This document shows, in pieces, positions 47,820 through 58,452 of a stretch of 64,000 bases of DNA. Each line of letters opens with the position of its first letter. Position 1 is the first letter of the stretch. A program made the translations under genes and the position numbers. This DNA is from Phyto melanocephala. Taxonomy: Eukaryota > Arthropoda > Insecta > Diptera > Rhinophoridae. The notes beneath the pieces were generated by a model. The model worked only from the letters and a program-made list of their open reading frames with translations. It was not told where the DNA came from and made no database searches. The stretch is taken from NCBI GenBank assembly GCA_941918925.1, contig OW799237.1, positions 15,109,201 to 15,173,200 on the forward strand. The letters are read 5' to 3'.

Positions 47820-49313
47820 GATTATCGTTTTTATAAGTGAAAGTTTTGCTACTGGGTTATGCCGATTCCGAAACACAGAAGATTTACAAATATTACTTTT
47901 ACTGGAAAGTAATAAAAAATAAATTAATTGTAAATTTTAATTGTAATTTTGGAAGTTTAAAGCAGTTCTGACTTTTTTTTGCTTATCGTATAGCATAGAA
48001 GGACACGCTAGGAGTTTTTGTATATAAAAACGTAATAAGTTATGTTCTCTGTATAGGTTTTTATTTTAATCGTGATTCTGTAGTAGATTTCTCCAATATT
48101 TTATGACATTTTTTCGGCAGTGTGTAGGGCAAAGGCGCTCCTTAAGTAAGGATGATATAAGAGTCAATTAATTTGAAAGTTTTTTGAGGAAAAATAAAGC
48201 AACAAGCGCTACTCCAGACGGTAAGCACTAAGTGAGCTTTGTGGGAATGAAGGTTTTATAATGAGGCGATAACTGCTAAAATAGTGAGTGCATTAGCGTT
48301 TTATGTAATTACTTCATTAACTGAGTACCTCATTTTGATTATGTGAATGGCCTACTGACTGTATAGAATTAGAAAATTTGTATGGAGTTTTTGTGAAGGT
48401 ACAAAATCGGTTTCTCGCTGCTTGCCCAATCACAATCTGCTCCACCACTATTAGCGAAAATATTCATTAAATATCATTTTTACTTAGAATTCGATAAACG
48501 GAGCGATAATTTTTTTATCATGTGAAATTATGGACTTTAAAGATCTAAGTAATTATAGGACATATCTAGTCGCTACTAATATACTTCTTACTAACGCCTG
48601 TATGGTTTGTAGATGGCACTGAAAGGTACATATGTATGTGACCTTCTGCGAGAAAAGGGACCGAGTGTGTGAAATGAAGTCTTGAGAAAAACGCGTTTAA
48701 ACTTTCATAACGCATTATGAACACACCTTCAGTTAGAAGTTGCGATTTGGTAAGGTTAGTTATGATTGGGTGCCGATTTTAATGACGTCATTCATAAAAA
48801 AAAAAATTTAATGGTTTTCTGATTTTTATCGATTTTTCCAAGTTCTTTTTGTACGTTTTTATGGGGTAAATAAATTTTTATCAGAAATCTAACTCATTTC
48901 ATCTCATTCCACATCCTTTTAGGTGCCAGAATCCACTTTTAAGTTCAAACCCGTTTATCGACACACTAGGTCCCTTTTCTCGGAGAAGGTGACATATGTT
49001 AATGTGTGACAGGTAACTACCATTTCTTAGTTAAGAAGAAATGGATTTCTGTCAAAACCAAAATATTGCTAATGAAACCGCAGAATTTGGATTTACACAA
49101 GACGAAAAAAAATTAGAGACAGGTGTTATTGTACACCTTAGGGAATTCCCCCCAATTCCAATAAATAATTTTTTTTTAAATGTTTATCTATTGCAATATC
49201 GAAAATTAAACTAAATCTGAAGATCCCTAAGGCCTTAAATTTTTATTCTACAAAATAAAAACACCATAAAAAACCAAATAAATGTATAACCTAATTATGT
49301 GCATTAAAACCTA
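47820..49313. other. AT-rich intergenic DNA
   Basis: No gene. Near 49131-49180 the text ACACCTTAGGGAATTCCC resembles 52784-52801, just right of the hAT element, so both belong to diverged copies of one local repeat. Confidence 0.4.
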
Positions 49314-49534
49314 CTGCACACCAGAGTCTGACTTCGGTTATCCGAAAAAAAAATAACTCGAATATTTACCTATCTTTTTCGGTTATAAGTATAACCATGC
49401 ATTTATCACAGAAAATAGCTACTCGTACATGCATGAATTGCTACGGTTACGAGTATATTTATTATTTATTTTCAAAAATACTCTCTATACATACGTATTA
49501 TTCGGATATACATGTGCGAAAACAAATTACTTAT

Positions 49535-49605
49535 AAGTATTGGCAAAATACTTATAAGTATTGGCAAAATACTTATAAGTATTGCGACATACTTATAAGT
49601 ACTTT
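49535..49605. repeat. 21-bp minisatellite in hAT subterminal region
   Basis: About three and a half copies of TACTTATAAGTATTGGCAAAA. The core ACTTATAAGT is palindromic. It lies close to the left end of the hAT element, where such repeats often serve as transposase-binding sites, though that role is inferred. Confidence 0.8.
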
Positions 49606-51599
49606 TGAACAAAAAAACAAGTAAAAAACAAGTAAAAGTGCTTTATTCTGCTCTTTCATTTTTTATCAAACAAAAAGAAAATTGGTCAGGGCTGGAACTA
49701 TTTGTATAGTAAATATATATAACATAATTTATATTGCTTATTAATTTAAATAAGCAACGAGCTAACACATAATAATAAAATGTTTTCTTTAAATAAAAAT
49801 AAATCTACTTATATTTATTATTTATTTTTAGTATTAAGAAACGCAACTGTTATACATGAAATTTGTATGGCTTATCAACTTTAAAAAAATTATTTTGATA
49901 TAAAAGCAGAAAAAGATAAGTAAAAATTAAAGAAAATAAAAGTGAAAATTTAGTTGAATTGATATTGGCAATAGATATGTATTTAACAATGTATTTTTTA
50001 TTTTGATTTACTATTTATATAATTACGTATGTATTTACATTGCTTTTTGTTAGGAAAAAATCTGTAAGAATTTTGACCTTAAGTATTGAAAAAAAAACAC
50101 AAATTTCCAAGGAAAATCCATCATTAAGAAGGTTGCTCTTATACAGGTAGTGATGACAGCCTATCTGATCCAAATAAATTAATGCCAGAAAAAACCTGTA
50201 AATGTTTTTATGTTCTGGACCACATAATGGAACATTCATTCAAACATTTTTAAAACTTTATTTTGAAATCGAATTTGTGTTCACACAGTGAGATTTGAGA
50301 GTATGAATAATTATTACCATAAATTGTATTCAAAGTCATATATTAACCTTTCCATCCCTGCTTTTTATGTATAAAAATCTACTTCTCATCGTGAAGTGAG
50401 AGGTTCTATTACATCACAAGTGTTGTCAACTTTAAGATTCAAAAAACATCAAAACAGGAAAAAACGTTTGACTTTTAAGAATATGCTTAAAGCTTAAAAT
50501 TTTGAATTTTCGATTTTATTTATTTTATAAAATTATAAATTTCGTTATTAGAACCTTTAGGCCTAAAATAAGTTTCCATATAATATCATTAATAATAATA
50601 ATAAATTTTAAGTTAAAGTTGTAACTTTAACTTCACAGTTGGTCATATAATCGCTACTTTAAAAATAATTACAGCTTTTGGTTTTATGCATATCATTATT
50701 CTTTTCTTTACTTTTATAAAAAGTTATGTTTGTTTAACCATAGAAGATATCAGAAACATACATATTTAAATTATAACTAATAATAATTTAAAATATATAA
50801 TCTATTTATACAGTTTTTTAAATGTAAGCTAAGGATCTTTATAACAAAAGCATTGTCTATTATTAATTCTTATCATTTTTGTTGCGTTGTTTCGTAAGAA
50901 ATTTACCTTGCAAAAATTGTTCTTTATTTGAATTTAGTATTTTTACTTCGATAAGAAAAAGAATGCACTAAAGAATTTAAGAAATCACATCGAGCACTGA
51001 CTCAAATTTTTTGCGCGACAAAAATTTTAAAAAGCACAAATAATATTGCATAAAGCCAAAGTTGACAACGCTGGATAGGAACACAACAAAGAGAGTGTCA
51101 TTATTTCTGTAAAATACCTGATACCCAGCAAACAAGAACACAAATATTAAAGTAATATGCCGTGTTATACATTCTAAGCTAATATTTTAAGCTGTATAAC
51201 GAGACAAATCAATTTTAAAAGGTTTTAATCAACCACTAAATAGTTATTTATAAGTAAATAAAATAAAATAATGATTATTATTTTCCCGCAGAAAAAAACG
51301 ATATTCTGTTTTTGTTTTTTGGAAAATCAATAAAGATAAACAAACAAAAACCAAATAATTTTTTCTTGACGGACTTAAAATATCTAAAAAAAGTTAATAA
51401 GAAAAACAATAAACAACAAATATATCTGTTAAAACTAATAAATATATCTTAATATAAGATTTTTTTCTTTTTTATAAATTTAAAATAAATCCCACATGCT
51501 CGCTGGGCATTGCTAAAAAAATAACGCATGTCGTTGTTTCATCAACCCCTAAATTAAAAATCATAAAAAAATGTCTCTGTCCATAATTCATCTAGCAAC

Positions 51600-52320
51600 C
51601 AGGGATGCCAGTTTAATTAAACTGGATATTTTTATGGTATAAATTTTTTTAATTTTGTGAATTTGTTTGCATTGTTATGTTTAAGTTTTTGTAGAACAAT
51701 ATTTTTAGTGGTAAAACACAAAGTTCAAATAGTTCGCCAATAAACATTTTAATTAAAAATCATATTTCCATTTAAGCGTCTTATTTTTTTATAAAAGTTA
51801 CATGTTAAATAGTTTATCACATAAACTTGAAACATGAATTTATAGTAGATAACTTTTAATGTCAATGAAAATATTTTACAAAATAAAGAAAACAAACGCT
51901 GTAAGGAAATATGTAGAAATGCCTTCAATTTTGATATCTTAAGCCATATATTCTAAATAAAAGTTAAGTCAGGACATATATTCCAATAATATCAATACTT
52001 ATATAGGAAATTAATTATGATTCGAATAAATTACCAAAGTAGTGGCATATACTTTTGCTTAGTAACACTTTTCTTTAAATATTGATGTAAACAAAACTGT
52101 ATTTTGGATATTTTCAAATACTAATTAAATAATATATATAAATTATTAATATATTAATTGGTAAATTATATTCATTTACTACCATTTGATTATTGTTTTT
52201 ATTTTTTAAATATAAATGTTAGTATTTAGAAAAATTATGTGCAAAAATTGAAGTTTTTGGTAGATTTTAGTGCATTTTTTGACAAATTTGTTAGGAATAA
52301 TATTTTTTGTGGCATCCCTG
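51600..52320. mobile_element. Nested hAT-type MITE, 721 bp
   Basis: Perfect 11-bp inverted ends, CAGGGATGCCA (51600) and TGGCATCCCTG (to 52320), with the exact 8-bp duplication CTAGCAAC outside each end (51592-51599 and 52321-52328). It lies inside the larger hAT element, so it inserted later. There is no transposase coding. Confidence 0.92.
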
Positions 52321-52788
52321 CTAGCAACTACGGCTGCTAAGCCGTATACACACAAACGATCATAAAAAAACAACAAATAAATGTATAACAATAATGTTTA
52401 TGTATGTGTGCGTTTGTACCATAATGGTTGTGCTGTTTTCATAACCCAAGCAAGTGCATTTTTACTAAATCAAAACGCATGCAAAATTTCTACTTGATGC
52501 TCTCGCTTGAATTGTAAAAACGGTTACTCATTTTACTCGCTTTTTTTTACGGATAATCGATAACACTTAAGTACTTAAGTCCAATTTGTTGTACTGTGTA
52601 CAATATAGAGTATTTATGCGAAAAATACTTAGATTTCGGTTACTTGTATATACTTATGCCGAACATCAAACGAGTATGTACGGATAGAGTAATTTTTTTA
52701 GCTGTAACCGTACGCACTTATACATGTTTTGCTAATAATACTCAATGTATATCCGAAGTTGTAATCGTTGTCATTCCCTGCTGCACAC

Positions 52789-53389
52789 CTCGGGGAATTC
52801 CCTTTAATTCCAAGCAAAAACTATTTTTTTAAATCTGTCTGTTTTGAAATTAAAGAGTAATTTCTGGATCCCTCAGGCTTTATTTTCTTAAATAAATAAG
52901 GCAACTGAGCAATTTACAGAAATGTATGAAGTATGACCTAAATTTTTTATATAACCATAACCGAATTCACTAAGAAAATCTTAACATTTGTTTTCATAAT
53001 TTTTGCTGCAACACCCTATTATCCACATTTATTTTAAAACAAATAAAATATTTTATTCAATAAAAACAAATAAAGATTTAAATTTTTTTAAATAATTTAG
53101 TAGTCATTTGTAGGAAAATGGCTAAATTTTTCTTTTATTTTTTTCTGTTTGTTTTGTGTGTGTGTGTATTTTTTTATATTTATATATGTATTTAATATTA
53201 ATATTTAGTTAACTTTTTTGTTTTACGTTTTTAAACTAGGAAATACAAATTTACATTTTGTGTTCTTTTTTTTCGCAATTTCTTTTTTTTAATAAACTAT
53301 AAATACATTACAACAATTTTCTTCTATATAGAGAATTTTATATACGATTTATACAGGTTTTTTTGTTGTGAGTTTTTACAAAGTTAAAC

Positions 53390-53426
<37 letters not shown>

Positions 53427-54183
53427 TATTATTATTTTTAATAATAAAATAGTATATATCAACTAAAAATTTTTTAAATATTTACATAAAGTATTAAAGT
53501 TCAGTTTTTGTTGTTGTTGTTGATTTTTTTTTTAAATAGTTTTAGGGTGGTTTTTTTGTAAGTTTTATAATTTTTTTTTTGTTTAATTTTCGTTTCTTTT
53601 AATTAAATTTATTTTAAATTACTTATTTAATAACGTATTTTTTTATAAATATTTAGAAAAAAAAAACTTTAAAAATACTTTATTTTTTATTTTTATAATT
53701 TAGATTAACTACTTGTTTTTTTAGTATAATACATATCATTTTTCTTAAATCGTTTTCTTTTTTAAATAATTATTTAATATCACATTGAATTTGAAAAAAA
53801 GTGGTACAATTTCTTCTCATTTTTTGTTTCTTGTAGCTGTTCTATTATTTTTTCTTAATCTTACCTCACATTTTTTCTGCTTTTTTTCCTATTCCTATGG
53901 AAAGTCTTTTGAATTTTTTTTTATATATAAATTATACATAGTTTTTATGCTCTAAGGGGAATTTTGTTCTAGAGTAAGTGGCTAAATAAAGCTTAAGGTT
54001 TTGCTAAAGTCTGCCTTTTTTCTTCTTTATCTAGAGCTTTTGCTACCTCAGTCTGACTGGTATGGCCCTTTGTGCTTTTTAATAATACACATCATGGCTG
54101 CTGGTATAAATGGCTGCTTATTTATGATCCCCTTTCCCTGTTTTTGCTAGTTGCAACGTTTGCCTGTTATTGCTGTTTCTCTT
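52789..54183. other. Downstream flank and probable 3' UTR of the Toll-family gene
   Basis: AT-rich non-coding DNA lying 3' of the receptor stop codon (read on the minus strand). The transcript's 3' untranslated region should lie in the right-hand part. Many AATAAA-like words occur on the minus strand because of base composition, so I do not choose one as the polyadenylation signal. A short ATA microsatellite lies at 53391-53424. Confidence 0.35.
53391..53424. repeat. (ATA)n microsatellite
   Basis: About eleven tandem ATA/AAT triplets, immediately followed by an inverted TATTATT/AATAATA stretch. It lies in the presumed 3' flank of the receptor gene. It is likely length-polymorphic. Confidence 0.9.
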
Positions 54184-57100
54184 CTACACTAAAAAGGCTT
54201 GATTATTGTTCTTATTCGCAGTAGTTGCCGCAGACGTTGTTGTTGCTGCTGTTAACGCGGAATTCGTCGCTAATGATAGTTCTGTTGTAGCGTTGATATT
54301 ATTGGGGTTTGTAGTCACACCTGTGTTATTGTTGACAGCTGCCGCTGCTGCTGCAGCGGAAGTTGAAGCCTGTGGTTGAGGTGTTTGCGCCAGTGCGGCT
54401 GTTGATTGTGTACTTGTACTACATTGACTTAAATTACTACCACTACGTAAATGCACCGGGGCAGTGGCCGGTTGTTGTTGGTTGGCATTTTGTTGCATTA
54501 ACATGGAGGGTCGCCACTGTTGTTGCTGGCCAGCATTGAGCGACAAACGAGGGTTGTTTGATTGGCGAAAGGCCGCATTAGTTGTGAGAGGCGGAGCCAA
54601 GTGCTGATTATGGGGATGATGATGATGGTGGTGAGCTACCATACCATTGGGTATCATGGATAAGGCCTCATGTTGATCGTAGTAATGTTCAGATTCTATG
54701 CTGTGATAAATATGTTCGCTAGGTGGTCGCATGGGTATGTTGTCGACCAAACGTTGGCCATGGCGAGTGGGTCGTGGTGAGGGGGTGGCTGTGGTGGCCG
54801 AAGAATAGTTGGCTTCCATGTCTTCTTGATAGTAGGCTGGTGGCGGTGGTGCTTGCCTAAAGAGTACACCAGGTGATACGGGCTGCTTGAAGCGTTCATG
54901 ATGATCTAGGGTATAGTTGTTGCCTCTGGGTGACAACTCAATTGGTATGGCATAACGTAATTTTTCCCAGAAGTAACGATCACAGGTAAGTAAGCGATTG
55001 GAAGGCACTGATTTCAAATAAGGTGATAGCTCGGCTACATCTTCAGCTTCAGTCGAGACATTAGTTTCTTCAATAATGACCAATTTTTGAGCCAAGCCTC
55101 TTAGGGCCTCATGAAAAGCATTGCGGAATTCCAAACGATTCCACTCGGTGACCAAGAGATTTCTGGTTAAAACCAAGATGATTTTTCGTGAGGCTCTAGC
55201 AGCTTCCACTATTTGCAAATGGCTGGCTTGAGGTGGCAAATCTCTTTGCTGTATACACAAGCGAAAAGGAGGACGGCCATGCTCCAGTTCAGTAGCTATA
55301 TTGCGACACACAAACTCATAGTCTTTTTCGGAATGCAAAATAATGGCATCGTAAAGTTTGCCAGCATCTTCGAAACGAGGTTCACACACTCTAACACCAT
55401 AATGGGCAAACAGCCACATTCTCACCGACTCTCTAAAGATGAACACAATAATCAATACCACTATTAAAAAGATCAGCACCAAAACAGCAGCTAATAAGGG
55501 AACATAACCTCCCGAAATATCTTGGGAAGCCATATTGGCAGCATTTTCCATTAGTTCACTGCACTCCACACCATGTTGGGTGAATAGATCCAGTTCACGT
55601 TTCACACCATTATCCACACAGTAAATATCTTGGGTATCACGAATAACAATGGCATTATCCGCCACAAATTGAGCTAAGGTCTGCAAAAATTGACATCTAC
55701 AAGACCAGGCATTACGGCCCATAGTTAAACCTTGTAAATTATTGCGATACTGCAAATTGGCCAGCTGAGCCATTGGCATTGAAGTCAAACGATTATTATC
55801 CAAACGCAAGACTTTTAAAGACACCAAAGGAGCAAAAGTATTGTTCGTTATTGTAGTCAGCAAATTATTGTGCAAATACAATTCTTTCAGCAAAGACAAT
55901 TGTTTGAATTCATGACCCTCTAAGGACTGCAATTTATTGTTTTCCAAATGTAAGGAGCGCAGCATGGTGAGTTCACTAAACGTGCCGTTTTGTATGGTCA
56001 CCACGTTTGAAGAGTTAAGAAATAGAGCTCTTAAACTACGTTTACCTTCAAATGCTTGCTGATCTATAACAGGTAGATTATTGCCATCTAAATATAAATC
56101 AGTTACCTCCTGGGGTATGCGTACCGGCAAAGAAATGCGATTTTGTTTCCCACAGTCAACAATGTTTGTAGACCAGGTAGCATCATGGAAACAGGTACAA
56201 TTGTCTGGACAAACCATTTCACAGTCGCATTGTTCGAAATCACAGCAGTGGCAAGTAGGAGGACAATGAGAATCGTATTTGCACACAAAGTCACTGCTAG
56301 CCAATGCAGACAATTGCCTGATGGGAGCGTTGCGGCTGTGAGGCATCAAACATTCAATGTTTGCTAAATCAATAATTCGTGGATGTTGGCGTGTAGTCAT
56401 ATTGTTAATTCTTTGCAGCCATTCCATAGAGCAATCACATTCAAAGGGATTGCCGCCTAAATAAAATTCGGGCACCGGCTTGTCAGCGGCTACGGGAGCA
56501 ACACGCAAAGAGTTCAGTTGCAATTTCGACAAGACATTGGCATACAAATCAACTCTAGTCAGTTTTGTTTTATCCACAAATGTATTAGGTTGTACTTGGC
56601 TAATGATGTTGTTGTTGATAAAAATCAATTCAATGGAGTTGGGCACCGACATGGCACCAATTTCGGTGATGCGATTATGGCTGGCATCTAGAGTGGTTAC
56701 ACGGATTTCCTCCTGCAATTTGTAGTAGTTGCCCAAAGCTTCAATGTAGTTACCATGAATATCCAACCATTTCAAGTTCGAGGGTATAAAGGCATAATCA
56801 AACCAAACTAAATGGTTTTCTGACAAATTCAGCCACAACAAAGAAGCCAAAGTGGCAAAAATTCCATTTATATCAGTAAGAAAGTTCTTATCTAAACGAA
56901 TAGCTTCTATTTCGCTATTCTTATCGAAAGCACCACGTTCAATGGACTGTATGCGATTTTTGGCCAAATTCAAAACACTTAAGCGAGGCAAGTCAGAGAA
57001 CATGCTCACCGTAATGTTGCCAATACGGTTGTCAATCAAACGCAAACCAGTCAACTGATTCAAATTTTTGAAGGTGTAGTTTTTAAAGTCGGAAATTTGA

Positions 57101-58452
57101 TTTTCACCCAAATCCAAAGTCTTAAGCATGCTCAAGTCTTGTACAGCTTCTGGTACCTCAGCCAGTTGGTTAGAGCTTAAATCGAGCTCTTTTAAGTCGG
57201 AACAATTGCGGAAGGCCTGAGACTCCACAATGCTTATCAAGTTGTTGTTTAAGGTCAGTTTTGTTAAAACATACAGGCCATTAAAAATTTTGTTGTCTAA
57301 TGTATGCAAACGATTTTCAGCCAAATTGAGCGTGTGTAAGTTGTACAAAGGCAGGAAGGCACCATCTTCTATATGGCCGATGGAGTTGTTGCGCATATCC
57401 AAAATTTGCAGGAAATACAATTCTTTAAAGGTTTTGCTGCCAATGCGTGTTAAGGCATTGTTGGCTAGATTAAGTACAATGAGCCTTATTAAACCGGCAA
57501 ATGTAGTATTGTCGACATGATGAGAAGTTAATTGATTGCCACTTAAATCCAAAACCAAGAGTTGTTCTAGACGATGCAATAAGCCTTTTGGTAAATCATA
57601 CAACTCATTGCCTTGCAAATGGATTTCTCGCAGTTCCTTATTGCCAGCAAAGGCATCGACAGGCAAAGTTTCCAAGTGATTGTAAGATAAGTTGAGAATG
57701 CGCAATGAAGACAGGCCAGCCAAGGCATTGGCGGCCAAGGTGGAAATGTTGTTATGTTGTAAGTTTAACTGCTGTAGACGTCTCAATCTGGAGGCACCCC
57801 AAACATCGGGTAGAGCTCTCAGCTCATTGTAGGAAACATCTAAGACCTGCAATTCAGCACCACCACTAGCACCATTGATGGTACAGAGTTTTTCCGAAAA
57901 CCCCAAACTTTCCGCCGAACGTATGCGATTCGAGGTCAAGTTTAAGACTTGTAAATTTTGCATAGCACACCAGACACCCTCAGGCAATTGGCGTATGTTA
58001 TTGTCACTTAAATTCAATTCGTTTAACTCGCGTAAGCCATAAAACGATTGAGGCAAAATTTCCAAAGTTCTACCGGGACCCCAAACTGCATTATGGGTCT
58101 GCACCGACAAACGTTTTAATGACATTAAACCTTCAAAGGTATTAGCATTTAAACGCTGCATTTTACAATCAACCACTTGTAAGTCAGATAACTTTTGCAG
58201 ACGAACAAAGGTATTGCTAGACAATTCACTTGCATGCAAAACATCCGAGGAGCAGGAAATTTCTAATCTGGTAGCAGTTTCAGCTACTTGCAGATCCAAA
58301 GGTTGTGTAGCATCGATGGCACGTAAATTGCACTTGATATCCATGGTAGTGCGTACAAATTCCCAAGAACATTGTGAGCAGGCGCCACTAATTATGCTTA
58401 GGATTAATAAGGCGCAGGCGTTTAAAGCAGACAAAGACATTTTCGTTGACAT
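54184..58452 (-). CDS. 18w: Toll-family receptor, probably 18-wheeler (Toll-2)
   Basis: Intact single-exon ORF of 1422 codons. Residues 1-26 form a signal peptide (hydrophobic 9-24), and the mature chain starts near the CSW at 28-30; Met5 is an alternative start. A long leucine-rich-repeat block (about 60-665) ends in a cysteine-rich cap with CxC at 672/674 and further cysteines to about 767. A second LRR block (about 775-915) ends in a second cap (C918, C920, to C964). One membrane segment lies at about 984-1006, followed by a cytoplasmic TIR domain (about 1032-1170) with the YDA box at 1034, the RD box at 1070-1071 and FW at 1161-1162. The tail (1171-1422) is low complexity with His, Gln, Ala and Asn/Thr runs. 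This double-block layout is that of the insect 18w/Toll-6/7/8 group, which act in development, cell adhesion and patterning. TIR and tail features fit 18w better than Toll-7; I rank this from recalled family sequences, not an alignment. Confidence 0.9.
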   Translation of the reverse strand: MSTKMSLSALNACALLILSIISGACSQCSWEFVRTTMDIKCNLRAIDATQPLDLQVAETATRLEISCSSDVLHASELSSNTFVRLQKLSDLQVVDCKMQRLNANTFEGLMSLKRLSVQTHNAVWGPGRTLEILPQSFYGLRELNELNLSDNNIRQLPEGVWCAMQNLQVLNLTSNRIRSAESLGFSEKLCTINGASGGAELQVLDVSYNELRALPDVWGASRLRRLQQLNLQHNNISTLAANALAGLSSLRILNLSYNHLETLPVDAFAGNKELREIHLQGNELYDLPKGLLHRLEQLLVLDLSGNQLTSHHVDNTTFAGLIRLIVLNLANNALTRIGSKTFKELYFLQILDMRNNSIGHIEDGAFLPLYNLHTLNLAENRLHTLDNKIFNGLYVLTKLTLNNNLISIVESQAFRNCSDLKELDLSSNQLAEVPEAVQDLSMLKTLDLGENQISDFKNYTFKNLNQLTGLRLIDNRIGNITVSMFSDLPRLSVLNLAKNRIQSIERGAFDKNSEIEAIRLDKNFLTDINGIFATLASLLWLNLSENHLVWFDYAFIPSNLKWLDIHGNYIEALGNYYKLQEEIRVTTLDASHNRITEIGAMSVPNSIELIFINNNIISQVQPNTFVDKTKLTRVDLYANVLSKLQLNSLRVAPVAADKPVPEFYLGGNPFECDCSMEWLQRINNMTTRQHPRIIDLANIECLMPHSRNAPIRQLSALASSDFVCKYDSHCPPTCHCCDFEQCDCEMVCPDNCTCFHDATWSTNIVDCGKQNRISLPVRIPQEVTDLYLDGNNLPVIDQQAFEGKRSLRALFLNSSNVVTIQNGTFSELTMLRSLHLENNKLQSLEGHEFKQLSLLKELYLHNNLLTTITNNTFAPLVSLKVLRLDNNRLTSMPMAQLANLQYRNNLQGLTMGRNAWSCRCQFLQTLAQFVADNAIVIRDTQDIYCVDNGVKRELDLFTQHGVECSELMENAANMASQDISGGYVPLLAAVLVLIFLIVVLIIVFIFRESVRMWLFAHYGVRVCEPRFEDAGKLYDAIILHSEKDYEFVCRNIATELEHGRPPFRLCIQQRDLPPQASHLQIVEAARASRKIILVLTRNLLVTEWNRLEFRNAFHEALRGLAQKLVIIEETNVSTEAEDVAELSPYLKSVPSNRLLTCDRYFWEKLRYAIPIELSPRGNNYTLDHHERFKQPVSPGVLFRQAPPPPAYYQEDMEANYSSATTATPSPRPTRHGQRLVDNIPMRPPSEHIYHSIESEHYYDQHEALSMIPNGMVAHHHHHHPHNQHLAPPLTTNAAFRQSNNPRLSLNAGQQQQWRPSMLMQQNANQQQPATAPVHLRSGSNLSQCSTSTQSTAALAQTPQPQASTSAAAAAAAVNNNTGVTTNPNNINATTELSLATNSALTAATTTSAATTANKNNNQAFLV

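Larger units (their letters stand above)
49322..52780. mobile_element. hAT-superfamily element, ~3.46 kb
   Basis: Ends are CAGAGTCTGAC (49322) and GTCATTCCCTG (to 52780), an imperfect inverted pair starting CAGRG. The 8-bp sequence CTGCACAC is present exactly on both sides (49314-49321 and 52781-52788), the hAT target-duplication length. Subterminal regions carry repeated words such as ACTTATAAGTATTGGCAAAAT. I could not read a hAT transposase inside, so it is probably non-autonomous or very old. Confidence 0.85.

Noticed and set aside
56081..57520. Plus-strand ORFs opposite the receptor gene
   Set aside because: Shadows of the minus-strand coding sequence.
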